Origin: Volvariella volvacea V23
Lineage: Eukaryota; Basidiomycota; Agaricomycetes; Agaricales; Pluteaceae
Length of the DNA: 64,000 nt
Assembly: GCA_000349905.1 (NCBI GenBank)
Contig: KB722748.1
Span: 763,370 to 827,369, forward strand
Reading direction: 5' to 3'
Shown: positions 1 to 12,937 of the stretch, piece by piece
Layout: each line of letters begins with the position of its first letter
Numbering within the stretch: the first letter of the stretch is position 1
Position numbers and translations under genes: made by a program
Notes under the pieces: generated by a model
Told to the model about the DNA's origin: nothing
The model's database searches: none
Seen by the model: only the letters and a program-made list of their open reading frames with translations

Positions 1-748
1 TGCCAAGACGACATCCAGCGTGCCTATGGAATTGCTCAAGCCTCCAACTCCCGCAGGCAGATGACCCAATGTGTACTACTCGAGCTTCGTGCCAATCTTG
101 AAGCCTTCCGTTTGGACTTGGACTTATCTCGAATGAACACGATATTTGCGACTGTGCGAGACTCTCTGCTGGAGCGTGCAATGGAGGAAGAAGCCAGCAC
201 GGCGAGGAGAGTATCGGATACAAGTCAGGAGCACAGGCGCATCCTACGAGGTGACGCGGGTTGGATTCGTACCAACGTCCAGGAAAAAGCAATGGAGATT
301 AAAAAGGATTGGGAAGGCATCATTGACAGTATGCTCAAGGACACGTATCAACCTCTATCTCGGGATGAGAAATCAACAATTGTCAAAGCTCTAAGGGAGA
401 GCTCCATCAATTTCTGTGAGTACCAGATCATACTCTGAATTAGGTGGATTGAGAGACTGAGTAGTCGTGATAGCGCATGCAGGGCATTTCTATGAGTGCC
501 CCAACGGTCACCCTTACGTCATTGATAATGTGAGGGAATCTTCTTTTCTTACCTGTTTTTATGGCACTCATGGCTTTGTGTTGTATCAGTGTGGGGGAGC
601 AACGCAAGTTAGTCAATGTCCAGAGTGCGGAGAGGCCGTTGGAGGCTCTAATCACACCCTCGTTCAGGGGAATAGGCGTGCGGAAGACTTGGAGGAGTTG
701 CTGAGGGAAGCTGGCGCTCGGCCTAGTCCGTGGGATTGGGGTCGATAA
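1..748 (+). CDS. 3' end of a ZNFX1-like helicase gene (RZ-type zinc finger C-terminus)
   Basis: This is the last part of a gene that begins before the window. Exons are 1-415, 474-529 and 590-748, all with GT-AG introns. The first exon encodes a helical region nearly parallel to the C-terminal region of the complete gene at 1996-10278 (shared stretches such as IAQASN-RRQMT and QEHR). The last two exons rebuild an RZ-type zinc finger: GHFYECPNGH, then CGGA, then CPECGEAVGG. This finger occurs at the C-terminus of ZNFX1 and in RNF213. Both introns fall at the same places as in the downstream paralogue, so the two genes are a tandem duplication. Helicase domains are expected upstream but not visible. 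Stop at 746-748. Confidence 0.85.
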
Positions 749-1995
749 GTCAACTATTGTACATTTATATGAAACTTACTTGTGTCTTTTCATCTGTCAG
801 TGCTCACCATGTATTACAACAGCGAAGTCTGCTTATCCTTGACCTGAAGTAACTTATGGTCTATTACACACTGAGAACTAACTTTCTCACGTCCTCAGTT
901 TTCTCAGCACCTTTAGAATGGGCATGAGTTGAGAAATGAGTAATGAATAATAGTGATTGAGGGCAATAGCCCTGATGAATGGGACATCTGACTCTGCCAG
1001 TGGGGTACTGCCGAGGCGATGGGAGTGGTGATTGTGTCCAGCATGAAAAAACATCTGCAAATTTAAAAAAAAAAAGACTTTCTGGATTGTGGTCGCAAAC
1101 TGATGTTCATCAGGATCTAGTGGTGCTTTATTCGTGCTTAAGCGTGTTCAGCCCTACTCCACCCAGTCCAAATTGGTTTATACCGCCCGACCCGCTGACT
1201 CCCTGAAAAACAATCTATCCCGACATTACAGTATCACCAAACGACTCAACCACACGCACGACGCATTTTATCAGCATAAATGGGGAATTGACGAGGGCGC
1301 GTTTGCCCTAGTGGGGTGTTGTTGGATGGAAAAACTTGGCGACTGTCCACTTTTACAATGGTGGTCTCAACCCACTTGTTCTCCGATAGTGTGAAAGAGC
1401 TTTTTCGTAGTTAATCCAGCATGTTATCGCTCTCGTTTTGGCCATACAGGTGTGGGGTATGCTAGATCACAAGGGTTGATAACGACACAATGATAAAAAT
1501 CAGGTGGGTGACTCAATCCCCAGAAGCCAAAGACACTTCTAGGACTCGGACTTGCTGGAGTCTTCAACGACTTGTCCACTTCTGGGCTGTCACCATGACT
1601 TTGCTCCTCGTTGTGCTATCATTCTGTTGAAGCGACTCCCTTCTCTTTCACAGCGTGCGTCCTTTGTATACTTGGAAAAGTCTGAGCCTGGACACGTTTT
1701 TGCCTTGAAAAGGGCGATCTGCCCAAGGGACGCGGTGTTCTTTTTGCTTAGTCAGCAGCCGCAACCCGTTCATTGGCCCAGAGCGTTTAGTTGGACGCGA
1801 GTTGTTGTCATATCTGGGTAGCAATCGCGCAGTCACCAAGAACTGACCCCATTAGTATCAAGACTCCATTGTGCATCTAGGTACGTGTACAACAGCTGTT
1901 AGTGTCCTTATCTGCGGTGTTGATTGCTCTTATTGCCGTACCACCTCTTCCTCTCGCACTACCACCACATCGTACTACTTGCTCCATATACTGCG
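749..1995. other. Intergenic region between tandem ZNFX1-like genes
   Basis: About 1.25 kb separate the stop of the upstream copy from the start of the downstream copy. Short open frames are present, but none has recognisable domains or splice structure. An A-rich tract lies near 1064-1076. It presumably holds the terminator of the first gene and the promoter of the second; I see no diagnostic element. Confidence 0.5.
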
Positions 1996-4900
1996 ATGCC
2001 TCCAAAAAATCCAAAGGGAAAGCAAAAAGCGAAGGAGAAGAAACCGCAAGTCTGCAGACTCGTGAATAGTCCAGGGGGCTGCAAGCGACAAAACTGTCAG
2101 TTTTCTCATGATGTCGGTACAAGCGCCGGTCCCAGTGCCAGTGCCAATGCCAGTACTAGCAGTAGGCAAACGCCAACAAATACGAATCAAGGTACTTCGA
2201 CTCCTAGACACGGTTCCTCCAACTGGCAGGGTCGCAGGCCGTCCAACGCGAATGCGAATGGGAACGGAAATAAAGGTTCCGATGTACCTCACGGAGTTTG
2301 CAAGTCCTTCTGGTCAAACGGACAATGTCCTAATGCGAACTGTGCACTCCGTCATATGCAAGCGCCGGATGCGTCTACTACGTCCACTTCTGCAGCTAGT
2401 CCAGAGGCCATGTTCCAATCATCATCGAGTCTAAATGTCGAGGCTTCTTCCCCAGCCGAAGTCAATGGATACTTGTGGAAGTTCTTAAAGGATGACTATA
2501 GATTTAGGAAGACGGTAGATGTTTACGCATTCGTTCGGCTGCTCAGTATGGCGAATACTCAGAACTCCTCTTGGGTAAGTCGAATGATGGCTTTATGTAG
2601 TACACGGCTGATGTTAGTGTACGATAGACTTCCGAGGATGGACAGGTATTTGTCACGATCTTGGCTAATTCCTGTTGCTGATCTTCCTGCGCAGCTCCTT
2701 CTTGGGAGGGTTGCTGAAGTAAGTTCAAGATAAATGTGATGGACGATGTCTGACAGTGGCCTAGGGAAATGGACTACTCAGAATTGTTGATGTGCTTATC
2801 TGGCAACCAATGTCAGTCACGGCAGGACGAAATATGGTCACCCTGTCGTTCCAGCGGGCGTACATTCCATTAATGAAGGTAAGGAAACCTCAGCTCCCGT
2901 GGATATATTTTTGGTGGTAATTTCCTTTCATTGAGTTCCTCGCCTCGGATGTCGTCGCAAAGACAACTATGAGTCATCAAGCCAAGTAGGTTAAACCTCT
3001 TGTTAGGCTATTGCTGCTGAAAGCGTTATTGATTGAGCAATGTAGTTTGCTGTATACCGCTCTTATCAACAATCTCGAGCAATTTTGGACGAATTTATCT
3101 GGGGCTATGACGAGTGTCATGTCCAGAGGGAGCTTCAAAGATGGTATGGCTCCTGCACAAAAGGATTCGGCGTCTGCGATGCAAGTTTTCATGTCGTTGA
3201 CGTCCATACTCTACGAGTAAGTTGTCATAGTGTTCTTTGCTAGCTGAAACGCCGCTCATGGGTTGACAGGTGTTTATCTCGTTTCAAGAACTTATCTGTA
3301 GAAAAGCCCCTTGTCACTACTATCGTGCAGGCTTTGGAAGGCTGGGTCGCCACTTTCGTCACTCAAGTTAGGGCGTCATCCAAGGCTTTCGATGGAGCAT
3401 TTGACGGAATGGAACCAAACCAGCGGGATCACATTCTCGAACATCTACAGAATAAACTCGAACGTCTCGTGCACATTGCGGATAGAGGGTCAAAGCGCGC
3501 TGCCAACGTGAGGGATAACCCAACTGCGCGTGCTGTCAAGGGCTCTCCCGATGAAGGGCTTGTTGCGCATCTCAACATTGCATTTGAAGGACCTGGAAAT
3601 CTTCGAACCTCAGGTCCGAGACATGGTAACGACGATGAGGACATTCATAACATCTCAATTGCACCAACTCATGAAGAGCTATTATGCGAACTTGCACCTT
3701 ATCTCCCTGCAAATTTTGACGGGGCTCCTCATCACCTTCCCCAGAGATCCGTGGAACGACATTTAGATGTACAGTTTAGGTTATTGAGGGAAGAACTGAT
3801 GTGCGTTTTTATATTCTTGACGAATTTGCGCTCAATATGTACTAGTGCTCCCCTTCGGATGGCGATTCAACTGGTGCATGCGGACTTGCAAAACCGTTCA
3901 GGAAAGACGAAGCTCGCAGAAATATTAAAAAAGAAAGGCGGAAAGTATCGAGGGAATTTGGACATGCAAGATGGAATTATGTTCAACGTGTACACGGGCG
4001 TTGAATTCAAATCAATCACAACGGATAGACGGGGCATCACTATAGAATTGTTTTGCAGCTCTCCCCCAGGAAATGCACGCAACCAGAATGCGAAAGTTCG
4101 GGAAGCGTTCTGGGAGAAGATGAGTGGGAAGCGGCTTATGACTGGTGGATTGATATCGTTGGTGTGGCAATACGGCTCGTCCATCTCGGTCGAATTAGGG
4201 ACCGTCAGCAGCACTATGGATGATCTGAAGAAAGCGGCTAAATCTAGTGCTGATAAAATTCTATTACGAATCTCGTTCTTCAATCCGGAGTTTGAACTCA
4301 GAGTCTTGAAGCTTTTGCACTACGAGTCGAATACCAACATCCCGCAAACAATCCTCCTTGTAGAATCCCCGGTTTTATACGAGTCTATTCGTCCGTTCCT
4401 GGAAGCCTTGCTGGTTGAACCGGAATCCGTCGCCCTCGGAAATCACATCGTCAAACCCTTCAATCAACAGGTGGATGTCGTACCTCCCCCAGTCTATGCG
4501 CGGAGCCCTGGATTTTCTTTTCAGTTGGACCCATTATTCCCTACCGAGGCTGGCATCAGGAATCTCAATCTCAATGTTCTGGATCCACATTCCGTGCAAC
4601 ATGCTAGAGAGTTGCTGAAGCATAGTAGGCTTGATGAAAGTCAAGCGAGCGCCGTCGTCGATGCGCTTTCAAGAGAAATTGCACTAATACAAGGGTATGT
4701 GTCTAGCGCACTCCCTACTTTCATCGAGCTTACAGCCTGGGCGATTCATGAAGTCCTCCAGGTACTGGCAAGGTGAGTTTGTGGGACACTTCGATACTAC
4801 TGGCGCCTCAACACTCTATAAGTCGTATACAGGTGTTGAGCTCCTCCGTGTGCTCCTTCCGAAAGCAAAACCAATTCTCATGATCGCGTTCACCAATCAT

Positions 4901-7900
4901 GCATTGGATCACATGCTGAATAGTGTCCTCGACGCGGGAATTACCCAGAACATCGTTCGATTAGGAGGACGCTCTGCGGATGAGAGAATTTCCCGCTTCT
5001 CCTTGGAAAAATTAGAAGTTGCAGCCGGTCGATCCCGCTTGAACCGCTCATTCGCCCGTTATCACAAGCAACTTCGCGATTTAGAGGAGGAGATCGGACA
5101 TTTTATGAAGAAAGTTTCGAATCCTACCTTTACGACCGATGATATCCTTAATCATATCCGTTTTGCTTATCCTGGCCATCAAGATGAATTGCTTAATCCG
5201 CCTCCCTGGGTGCAAGGTCTTAGGGAGTTCGAACTAAAGGAGATCGAGGAAGGCTGGGAAACCACGAAGAAAAATCAATTTGATTCCTCCTTGTATGGAT
5301 TTTGGCGAGAGGGGAGGGACTTGAGGCGTCTCCATGCGGAGCGGGAGGCCCAGCAGCAACGCCGGTTTGTCGCAGCACAAGCCGCCGTTCTTAACTCACA
5401 AAAACGTGCTGGTAACCAATTTGCACTCTTGCAAGATCATGCCGAGCCAGGAGGCGACTCCTTTGTGGCCGATGAAGAGGCGGAGGGTATGCATGACTAT
5501 GAAACCACAGTGAGTGGGACTTGATCAGTCTGGTTAGCTTTCTAATACATGTGCGTGTAAAGATGGAAGAGGAGGTTCCTCTCACTGCTGCTGACTATCT
5601 TAGTGTGGTTTATGGCGTGCATGAACTCCCTTGGATACCTGATACAGACCGGCCATGGGAAGCACTGCTTGACGACGATTGTGTGTGGCAGATGTCGCTG
5701 AGAGAGCGGCAGAAGCTGCATCAATATTGGATTGCGGAAATCAAGGAGAGAGAGCAACCCCTTCGCCTTCAAGAGTATTCGGATTTGCGAGAGCGTCACA
5801 AAGAGATTTTCGCTCAGCACCAAGAAGCCAGAGACGAGGTTTATTTCTCCCGGTTTTTGGGTTGCTTGCATGCTAATTTAGTGTGTCTAGGCACGGCGGC
5901 AGTTGCTCTTGAATGTGGATATAATTGGGTGCACAACGACGGGGGCAGCGAAGCTGACATCGCTCCTGAAAGTAAGTGAACATGTCAGCTTCAAGTTTAC
6001 ATCGAGTACTCAATTGGAGTGAAGGGACTTGAGCCACGCATACTTTTGGTCGAGGAAGCAGGTCAAGTGCTGGAAGCGCATATCTTGGGAAGCTTAGTTC
6101 CCTCTGTGGAACACTTGATCTTAATTGGAGATCCTCTTCAGTTACGACCGACGTTGAATAACTATTGTAAGTACTTCCATTTCTAGGAAGTATTACGGCT
6201 GCTATACCTTGAGGTGGCCAGCCCTTTCAATAGACAGCAAAACTGGAGAGAGACTATATAGGTTTGATATGTCGTTGATGGAGCGATTATCTTCGTCTGG
6301 TTTTCCTATGTCCCGAATTGATGTCCAGCGACGAATGAGGCCTCAAATTTCAAGTCTTATCAGGCGAGTCTATATCAGTTTCCCTCAAAACTATTTTCGC
6401 TCATTCAATTTCAATTGTAGAAACACCTTGTACCCAACGTTAATAGACAACGACAAGGTCAAGGACTATCCTGATGTCAGAGGAATGGTCCAGAACATTT
6501 TCTTCCTCGACCACCAAAACGCAGAGAATGGAGATCAAGACGATACGGCAAGCAAGTATAATACATATGAGGTGAGCATACAGAATACCAATCTCATAGT
6601 AAATGTTGATTCTCGTAGGTTGAGATGATTAAAGACCTAGTTTTATATCTCCTAAAGTACGCTACACAATAACTTGCTCATACTTGACTCGCTCATGTCT
6701 GCAGACAAGGGTACTCCCAAGATGGCGACATCGTCGTCTTGTGTGCTTATCTAGGGCAATTGGCTCGTGTCCGTGATGCCCTAAACAAAGAGGTCGTGGT
6801 GTTGATAGATGACAGAGATATGCAAGACCTAGCCTCTCGCGAAGATGAAAAGGAAAAAGGGTTGGATGTACAACCAGATATCTCACGCGTTAAGGCTTCA
6901 AAACAGGTCAGCATCTCGGATTTTGCGTGTTTTCATTATTGAATGGCGATGTCCTAGGTCCGCATCCGAACTGTAGATAACTACCAAGGTGAAGAGGCCA
7001 AGGTGAGGCTTATCGTGCTCGTGGGTGGTAGTTTAATAACAAGGATAGATTGTGATTTTATCACTCGTTCGAAATGCAGGATCGCAGGCGCGTAGGCAGA
7101 CGATAGGATTCCTAAAGGTAAGCTATCTCTTCTTAGCATATACGTTTCTTAGTCTTGACTTTACACAAAGTCTACAAATAGGACAAACGGTATGATGTCT
7201 CAATTTGAATGACCAGTTCGTAACTCATCTTCTGTGTACCAGTTGCTCTCTCCCGAGCAAAAGAGGGGTTATATATTCTTGGCAACGCGGAACAATTGAG
7301 GTCAAGCAGTAGCAAAATGTGGCGCGGTGTTGTGGATGAGCTCGCTAATGAGAACTTCATCGGGGATGCGTTCCCTGTTGCTTGCTATCGACACCCAGAT
7401 ACGGTCAACTATATCAACAAACCGGGACAGTTGCGTCAACTAGCACCAGACGGTAGGTTTGAGGCACGTTGAATGTGCATTACTATTCTTACTATTTAAT
7501 AGGTGGTTGTCTGCTTCCATGTGGCGTTCGCTTGGATTGCGGGCACATTTGTCCCTACAAGGTCAATTTCTTTTATAAGTAATTGGAGTACAAATGCTCA
7601 CACGGCCGGATTAAAGTGCCATCCAGACGACCCGAGGCACGTAGCGGTAGTCTGCTTACGACCGTGCACCAAGCTTTGCGCTCGGGGACATCCGTGCAAT
7701 AAAGAATGCTCCACGCCCTGTGGAAAATGTAATTTCAAAGTTCACGATGTCGAACTGCCTTGTGGTCATATAAAGTCAAGCGTTGCATGGTGGGTTAATT
7801 AATTCACGAAGTATGGTCATTACCGACATTTACATTCAGCCACATGCTCGACGACCTATCCAAGGTATACTGCAGCGAAGTTGTCAGCAAGAAGCTTCCT

Positions 7901-10278
7901 CACTGTGAACACCTCGCGAACATGGAATGCTCAGCAAATACGGACAAGTATGAATGCCGAAGCGCCTGCTCTAAAGTACTGGATTGCTGCGGAAGGAATT
8001 GTAAATCTACTTGTGGCAGATGTCAGACATTGAATACACCACGCGAAGATGGAATAACTGTCAGAACCAAGCATCAGCAACACCCATGCAACAAACTGCG
8101 TTATTGTGCTCATCTGTGTCCGAACCCGTGCAGTCCAAATCACCAATGCGCCACTACTTGCAAGGAACGATGCCGGCAAGAGTGTGTGCATACCCGCTGT
8201 GAAAATCACTGTTCGACCCCATGTGCGCCATGCATGGAGCCGTGTACATGGTATGAGAAAATGTCGCTCTTATTCATCCGCTTTTTAACATCAATATTAG
8301 GGCTTGCGCGCACCACCAGTGTCCTGTGCCTTGCGGTTCGGTAAGGTTAATCACGATTCCGTGAGGACGATTGACGCTGACCGTGCGTAGGTGTGTGCCA
8401 GGCTTCCCTGTGACCGGCGTTGTGAAAATATATTAAAGTGTAATCATCAATGCCCATCTGGTAAGGCCGTTTCTCCCTCTCAAACACCCCTTTTTCATTC
8501 CCTGGTGCCTTCCTAGTGTGTGGAGAAGACTGTAGCATCCAGAAATGCCCAATCTGTGCCTCGCCAGATGAGAAGAACCAGATCGTCGACTTCGTTATGC
8601 AACGCACATTGGCAGAAGTAGCTGAGACTGCTCCAGAGGAGGGCGACATCCTGGTCACCTTACCTAAATGTCGCCATGTCTTCACAATGGAGACCTTGGA
8701 TGGTCACTGTGGCATCAATGACTGGTATATTCGTCGAGAATCAGATGGGAAGTGGGTCGACCTTCAGACACCAGAAGGAAACCAATTAGGTTCCCGTAAA
8801 CCGCCTGTTTGTCCCACTTGTCGCACGGCTATTACATCACCCCGATACGGACGCATATTCAAGGCGGCAGATCTTCAGATATTGGAGCAGAATGTCATTG
8901 CACGTATGGTGCAGCAACTTGAAAAGCTTCGTAATGCTATCAATGGAATTTCCAAGGAGACTAAGATCAACGAAGTTAAGGATGCGATTAGGCGGCTTGA
9001 CTTATCCACCGAGGAGAAATCGCCCGATCAACCGCCCGCTCAGGCCAACGCCCGTGAATCTGCTCTAGCATCAACCCGTCAGACGCCCATTCCACTCGAC
9101 CATCTCATGCCAGACAACAATCGGCTATTTATAATCTCTTCACAAGTCGCGACTGTTTGGAAGAAGTTGGTGACGCCAATTACACAAGCCTACGCGAGTG
9201 CTACGAAAATAGGAAATCTGCGATCCGCACATATACATGCCTGGGAGGCTGCGTATACGCGTCTTTTCGAGCAGGAAATGGATCTCGCGAGCATGGACCC
9301 ATTGAGAGCCCCGAGGAACCCCCATGAATACGCACTTCGGATGGCACGGATGAAAGTTGGACTCCCTAGACCTCGTGCAGACCAACGCTATTTGGTCGAG
9401 GCATTTTGGATTAGCATAGACATCCGGTTTATGCTATCAGACCTCGTACTCGCATTACTCGAAGCAACCGATGGCAAGGGTGATGCATTCCCAATTTTGG
9501 AGAGAGAAAGCATAGGTATTTTTGGAGCGTTTGTTCTCTCAAGTTGTCAAGATGACGCACGGCGGGCTTATGAAATCGCTCAAGCCTCCAATGCTCGCAG
9601 GCAGATGACAACGTCTGTCTTAATTCAACTCCGCGCTAAATTGGAGGCTTTCCGCTTTGACCTGGGGCTTTCGCGTATCGTCAAGGCTTACTGGACCTCA
9701 CGCGAGTCGCTACTACAACGCGCAGTGCAAGATGAGGCTGATACGGTGAGGACGATATTACTGACGGTTCAGGAGCACCAAACCGCTCGTCAAGAGGATC
9801 TCAGAGACTGGCTTTCACCCAACTTCTATGACAAGGCTATTTTGGTCAGAAAGGAGTGGGAGAAGATCATTAAGAGTCTCCGGGAGGAGACCTTTTATGA
9901 GCCCGTGTCCCTCGATGAGAAATTGGCGATCGTCAATAGCCTGGGCTTCGGTGAGTACTGAACATCTCCAGATCACGGGCGAAGGAACTTACTATTCACT
10001 CTAGGCTACACAGGCCATTTCTATACGTGCCCCAACGGGCATGTCTACGTTATCGGTGAGGTAAATGCCATCAATTAATACCTACCCCTCATTCGAATGC
10101 TAATTGTAATTCACCCTAGTGTGGTGGAGCGATGCAAACTAGTAGATGCCCAGAGTGTGGAGCAACTGTCGGAGGTTCTAGTCACAGACTCACCCAGGGG
10201 AATAGGCGGGCAGAAGAGTTTGAGACGTTGCTCAGGCAAGCTGGGGCTCAGCGCAGCCCATGGGCGTGGGCTCAGTGA
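1996..10278 (+). CDS. ZNFX1-like SF1 helicase with CCCH, NFX1-type and RZ-type zinc fingers
   Basis: A complete multi-exon gene. The start ATGCCTCCAAAA at 1996 opens a basic N-terminus with two CCCH fingers (C-x8-C-x4-C-x3-H and C-x7-C-x4-C-x3-H, about residues 17-36 and 100-118). A long region without recognised motifs follows. The Upf1-type SF1 helicase core then comes in order: Walker A GPPGTGKS split by an intron near 4773, motif Ia TNHALDHML, motif II VEEAGQ near 6050, motif III IGDPLQLRPT, QRRMRP near 6330, DNYQGEEAK near 6980 and NRTNVALSRAKEG near 7180-7265. Cys-rich NFX1-type fingers span about 7500-8570, and a C-terminal RZ finger (CPNGH...CGGA...CPECG) ends at 10278. Relatives act in small-RNA pathways (S. 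pombe Hrr1, worm ZNFX-1) and in RNA-virus sensing in mammals; that role is inferred here. The two N-terminal CCCH fingers are a less usual addition. Exact exon borders were verified only around the motifs. Confidence 0.9.
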
Positions 10279-10882
10279 AACAGGACTTGCAGTAATAGCT
10301 GATTGCGACGTTCGAACCCATCATCGCTTGTTTAGTATGCATGTATATCCTGATAGCAATTGCCAAGTATTAGAACATGTCGACCCTGTGGCCTCGACCC
10401 TGCATCGAGCTTTAATGGCTAGGGGGAGTTGTTCGGTCAAATTGTTGGAGAATGCCTGGGATATCCAGAACGTTGCCTAACCCCGCTGGCAACCTGGAGG
10501 GGAGTTGGTAAGCCTGTTTGCGACCGGCGTCCTTATATTCACTATTTTCTGGAGAGGTCTTCCACCCTTGCTCTAGACATTCCTCAGCCTCGTTGACCCT
10601 ACCAAGGTCCATTGATTTCTCCCACTATGCCCGACGCATATGTCACAGGGCTCCTGCAAAAGACTTGCCATAAAACGATTCCTTTCTGACATGTAAAGAG
10701 CACCCTTGAGAAAAAAGTTGCACAGGTCGACGCTGGGATTTTGACAAAATTTCTGGCAACGAGGAGGACCCTTTTTGGTTCGAGTGGGGTCTTGGAGGTC
10801 GAACAAAGTTATTGCGTTTTGTAACTGTTCCCCTCCCCCTTTTCCCTCGTGTTGCTGGCTCCATCGCGGTCAAGTCCTCACC
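10279..10882. promoter_or_regulatory. Intergenic region upstream of membrane protein 1
   Basis: About 600 bp between a helicase stop and the next start codon in the same direction. A pyrimidine-rich stretch (CCCCTCCCCCTTTTCCC, near 10828-10845) lies just before the start at 10883, as is common near fungal transcription starts. I see no gene here. Confidence 0.4.
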
Positions 10883-12463
10883 ATGTCCACCCCAGGCCAA
10901 GCTAGGAGAATGGTCGTTGTTGATGATAATGATCCAAGCATAAGCTATGAAGGGGGTGCATGGACACTTGTAGAGGACTCGTTCTCGCAGCTTGGAAATG
11001 CGGGGTCAACCCACTTGGCAACACAACACCGGTCCAATGTGACTGGGTCTATTGCAGCATTTAGGTTTCAAGGTGAGTGTTATTTTGGTTTATGTCCGTG
11101 CGTTAAAGGGTTTTAAATAGCGTGTAATGGCTGTACTTGACTGATTTCTAATCGCAGGGGATGCGGTGGAGGTTTATGGAACGTCGAATTTGGAGTTTAG
11201 TGAGGATGGGAATGAGCAGGATCCAACTTGGGAATGTTTGGTTGACGGAAGGGATATCAGGGTTTCGGCGCCTTCGAGGAGAGGCGTAAATAATTGGCTT
11301 CTTTGTGAATTTCAGGACATCGAGATGGGTGAGCATGAGTTGAGGGTTAACGTTACCAGCAGCAGAGGGCAACCATTTTGGTTGGACTATATCGTATACT
11401 CGCCCGAAGTCGATGCGAAGCTGGAAAATGCGACGGTTCGGATTGTTGACGGTGATCCTGGGATCATCTATCATAGTGGGGGAGATGGGGATTGGCAAGT
11501 GAGAGATGCTATGCACGTTGCCCAATCGCCTGGATCAAGTATGAAACTCAACTTCGAGGGTGAGTGTCAAGTGCTGTCCAAATGCCATCTCGTTCTCACT
11601 GGAGCGCCTTAGGGGAGTCAATTCGTTGGTTCGGTCAGATTCGAAGAGATGCACCGAGAGACAATGCCGCAGCAACCTATTCAATTGACGGAGGTCGTCC
11701 CGTTTCGTTTAATGTTAGCAATCCCGGCGCTCCTGGCAACCTCTTTAATTATGTTTACTTCGAAGCCGATGGCATTCAAAGAGGCTCACATACCTTGGAG
11801 GTCATCTACGAAGGTGGTGAAGGAGAATCCCCTGCCCCTCTCACATTGGATTACTTGTTTATTACAGGCTGGGACGGCCCGGTTGGAGGGAACATCCCAG
11901 CTGTCCTACCTTCCTCTTCGCCCCAGTACCCCACGCCATCACCCACTTCTATGGTTGCTGAAGATGAGACGCCGATGCAGTGGGATTCTATGACGCTATC
12001 TCCTGGACAGATCGCTGGAATCATTCTGGGCACCATTGGCGCAATGTTCTTGTTGGTGGTGCTGTGTTCCAAATTGCTGCGAACGTATAAGCATCGCAAA
12101 CAACCCAAGAAACCACCGCCTCGAGGACAAGTCCTGAAGAACGCCATCAGCGCTCCGGTGGGCAACCCAGTTTCAGGAGCCTTTGGTTACCCGGGACTGG
12201 ATCCGAATACTGCAAGCAGCTTATCTAGGTCGTCTCAACACCTCATAGGTATTTTGACGCCCAACGATACGTACTCGTCCTACTCTGCCCAGTCCACGCC
12301 AACTTTGGTTGTACCCCCAACCGACAAGTCACTCCATAAAAAGCGATCTTTCATTGCGACACCATCACCCGACCCTACAGTGCAACACGCCTCAGCGTTG
12401 ACTTTGACACAAAACGTGTATACCTCGACGGAGGACGTCGAAGATCCCCTGGGACGCATCTAG
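10883..12463 (+). CDS. Single-pass membrane protein with two beta-sandwich-like ectodomain modules (paralogue 1)
   Basis: Three exons (10883-11072, 11158-11559, 11613-12463) give 480 residues. The ectodomain has two related halves. The first contains VVDDNDPSISYEGG, EVYGT, DPTWECLVDG and PFWLDYIVYSP; the second has a similar run ending in YSIDGG and LTLDYLFITG. These are features of a fungal family with galactose-binding-like beta-sandwich modules. A hydrophobic segment near residue 340 (AGIILGTIGAMFLLVVLCS) is followed by a basic KHRKQPKK and a Ser/Thr/Pro-rich cytoplasmic tail of about 120 residues. No classical cleaved signal peptide is evident. The next gene is a shorter paralogue with introns at the same positions. 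Function and ligand are unknown. Confidence 0.8.
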
Positions 12464-12937
12464 TTTACACCAGAACCTCCGAGTGGACGGGACCGTACTC
12501 CCTCCGTGGGCTGGAGCCCAACCTTATAAACGTATATCTCTCCTTTTCGTATTTTGATGCCTCCCATTGGCAGGACGGCACCAGGCACATTCGTTCTTGC
12601 ATAGATCCATTCCTTTAGATATAGCTTTAGCCACTTGAACTGTCCTTACCACTGCGATGTCTGTCCTTTTGTTGTCTGTAGAAGTGTAGCTGAAACGTTA
12701 TGGGCTGAATTTCGGCTGTGTGGCGACAATAAGGCACGCAGGTGTCTGCCACTGCACTGCACAGCGTCCAAAAATATCCGCGCATCAGCAAGGGACGAGG
12801 GGATGATGAATTCATTGATGATCACCGTCCCGCCCGTAGCACAGCTCTATTTAGCTGCAATGCACCTGCAGGCTGTTTTCTCTTGTACAAATCCTAGCGC
12901 CTATTGTTAGCCCTCATTATCTCCCTCATTCCTCGCC
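12464..12937. promoter_or_regulatory. Intergenic region between the two membrane-protein paralogues
   Basis: About 470 bp, holding the 3' end of paralogue 1 and the promoter of paralogue 2. No gene or clear motif is visible. Confidence 0.4.

Noticed and set aside
10300..10335. A GTTCGAACCC string like a tRNA T-loop
   Set aside because: No matching acceptor stem, D-arm or anticodon arm can be folded around it.
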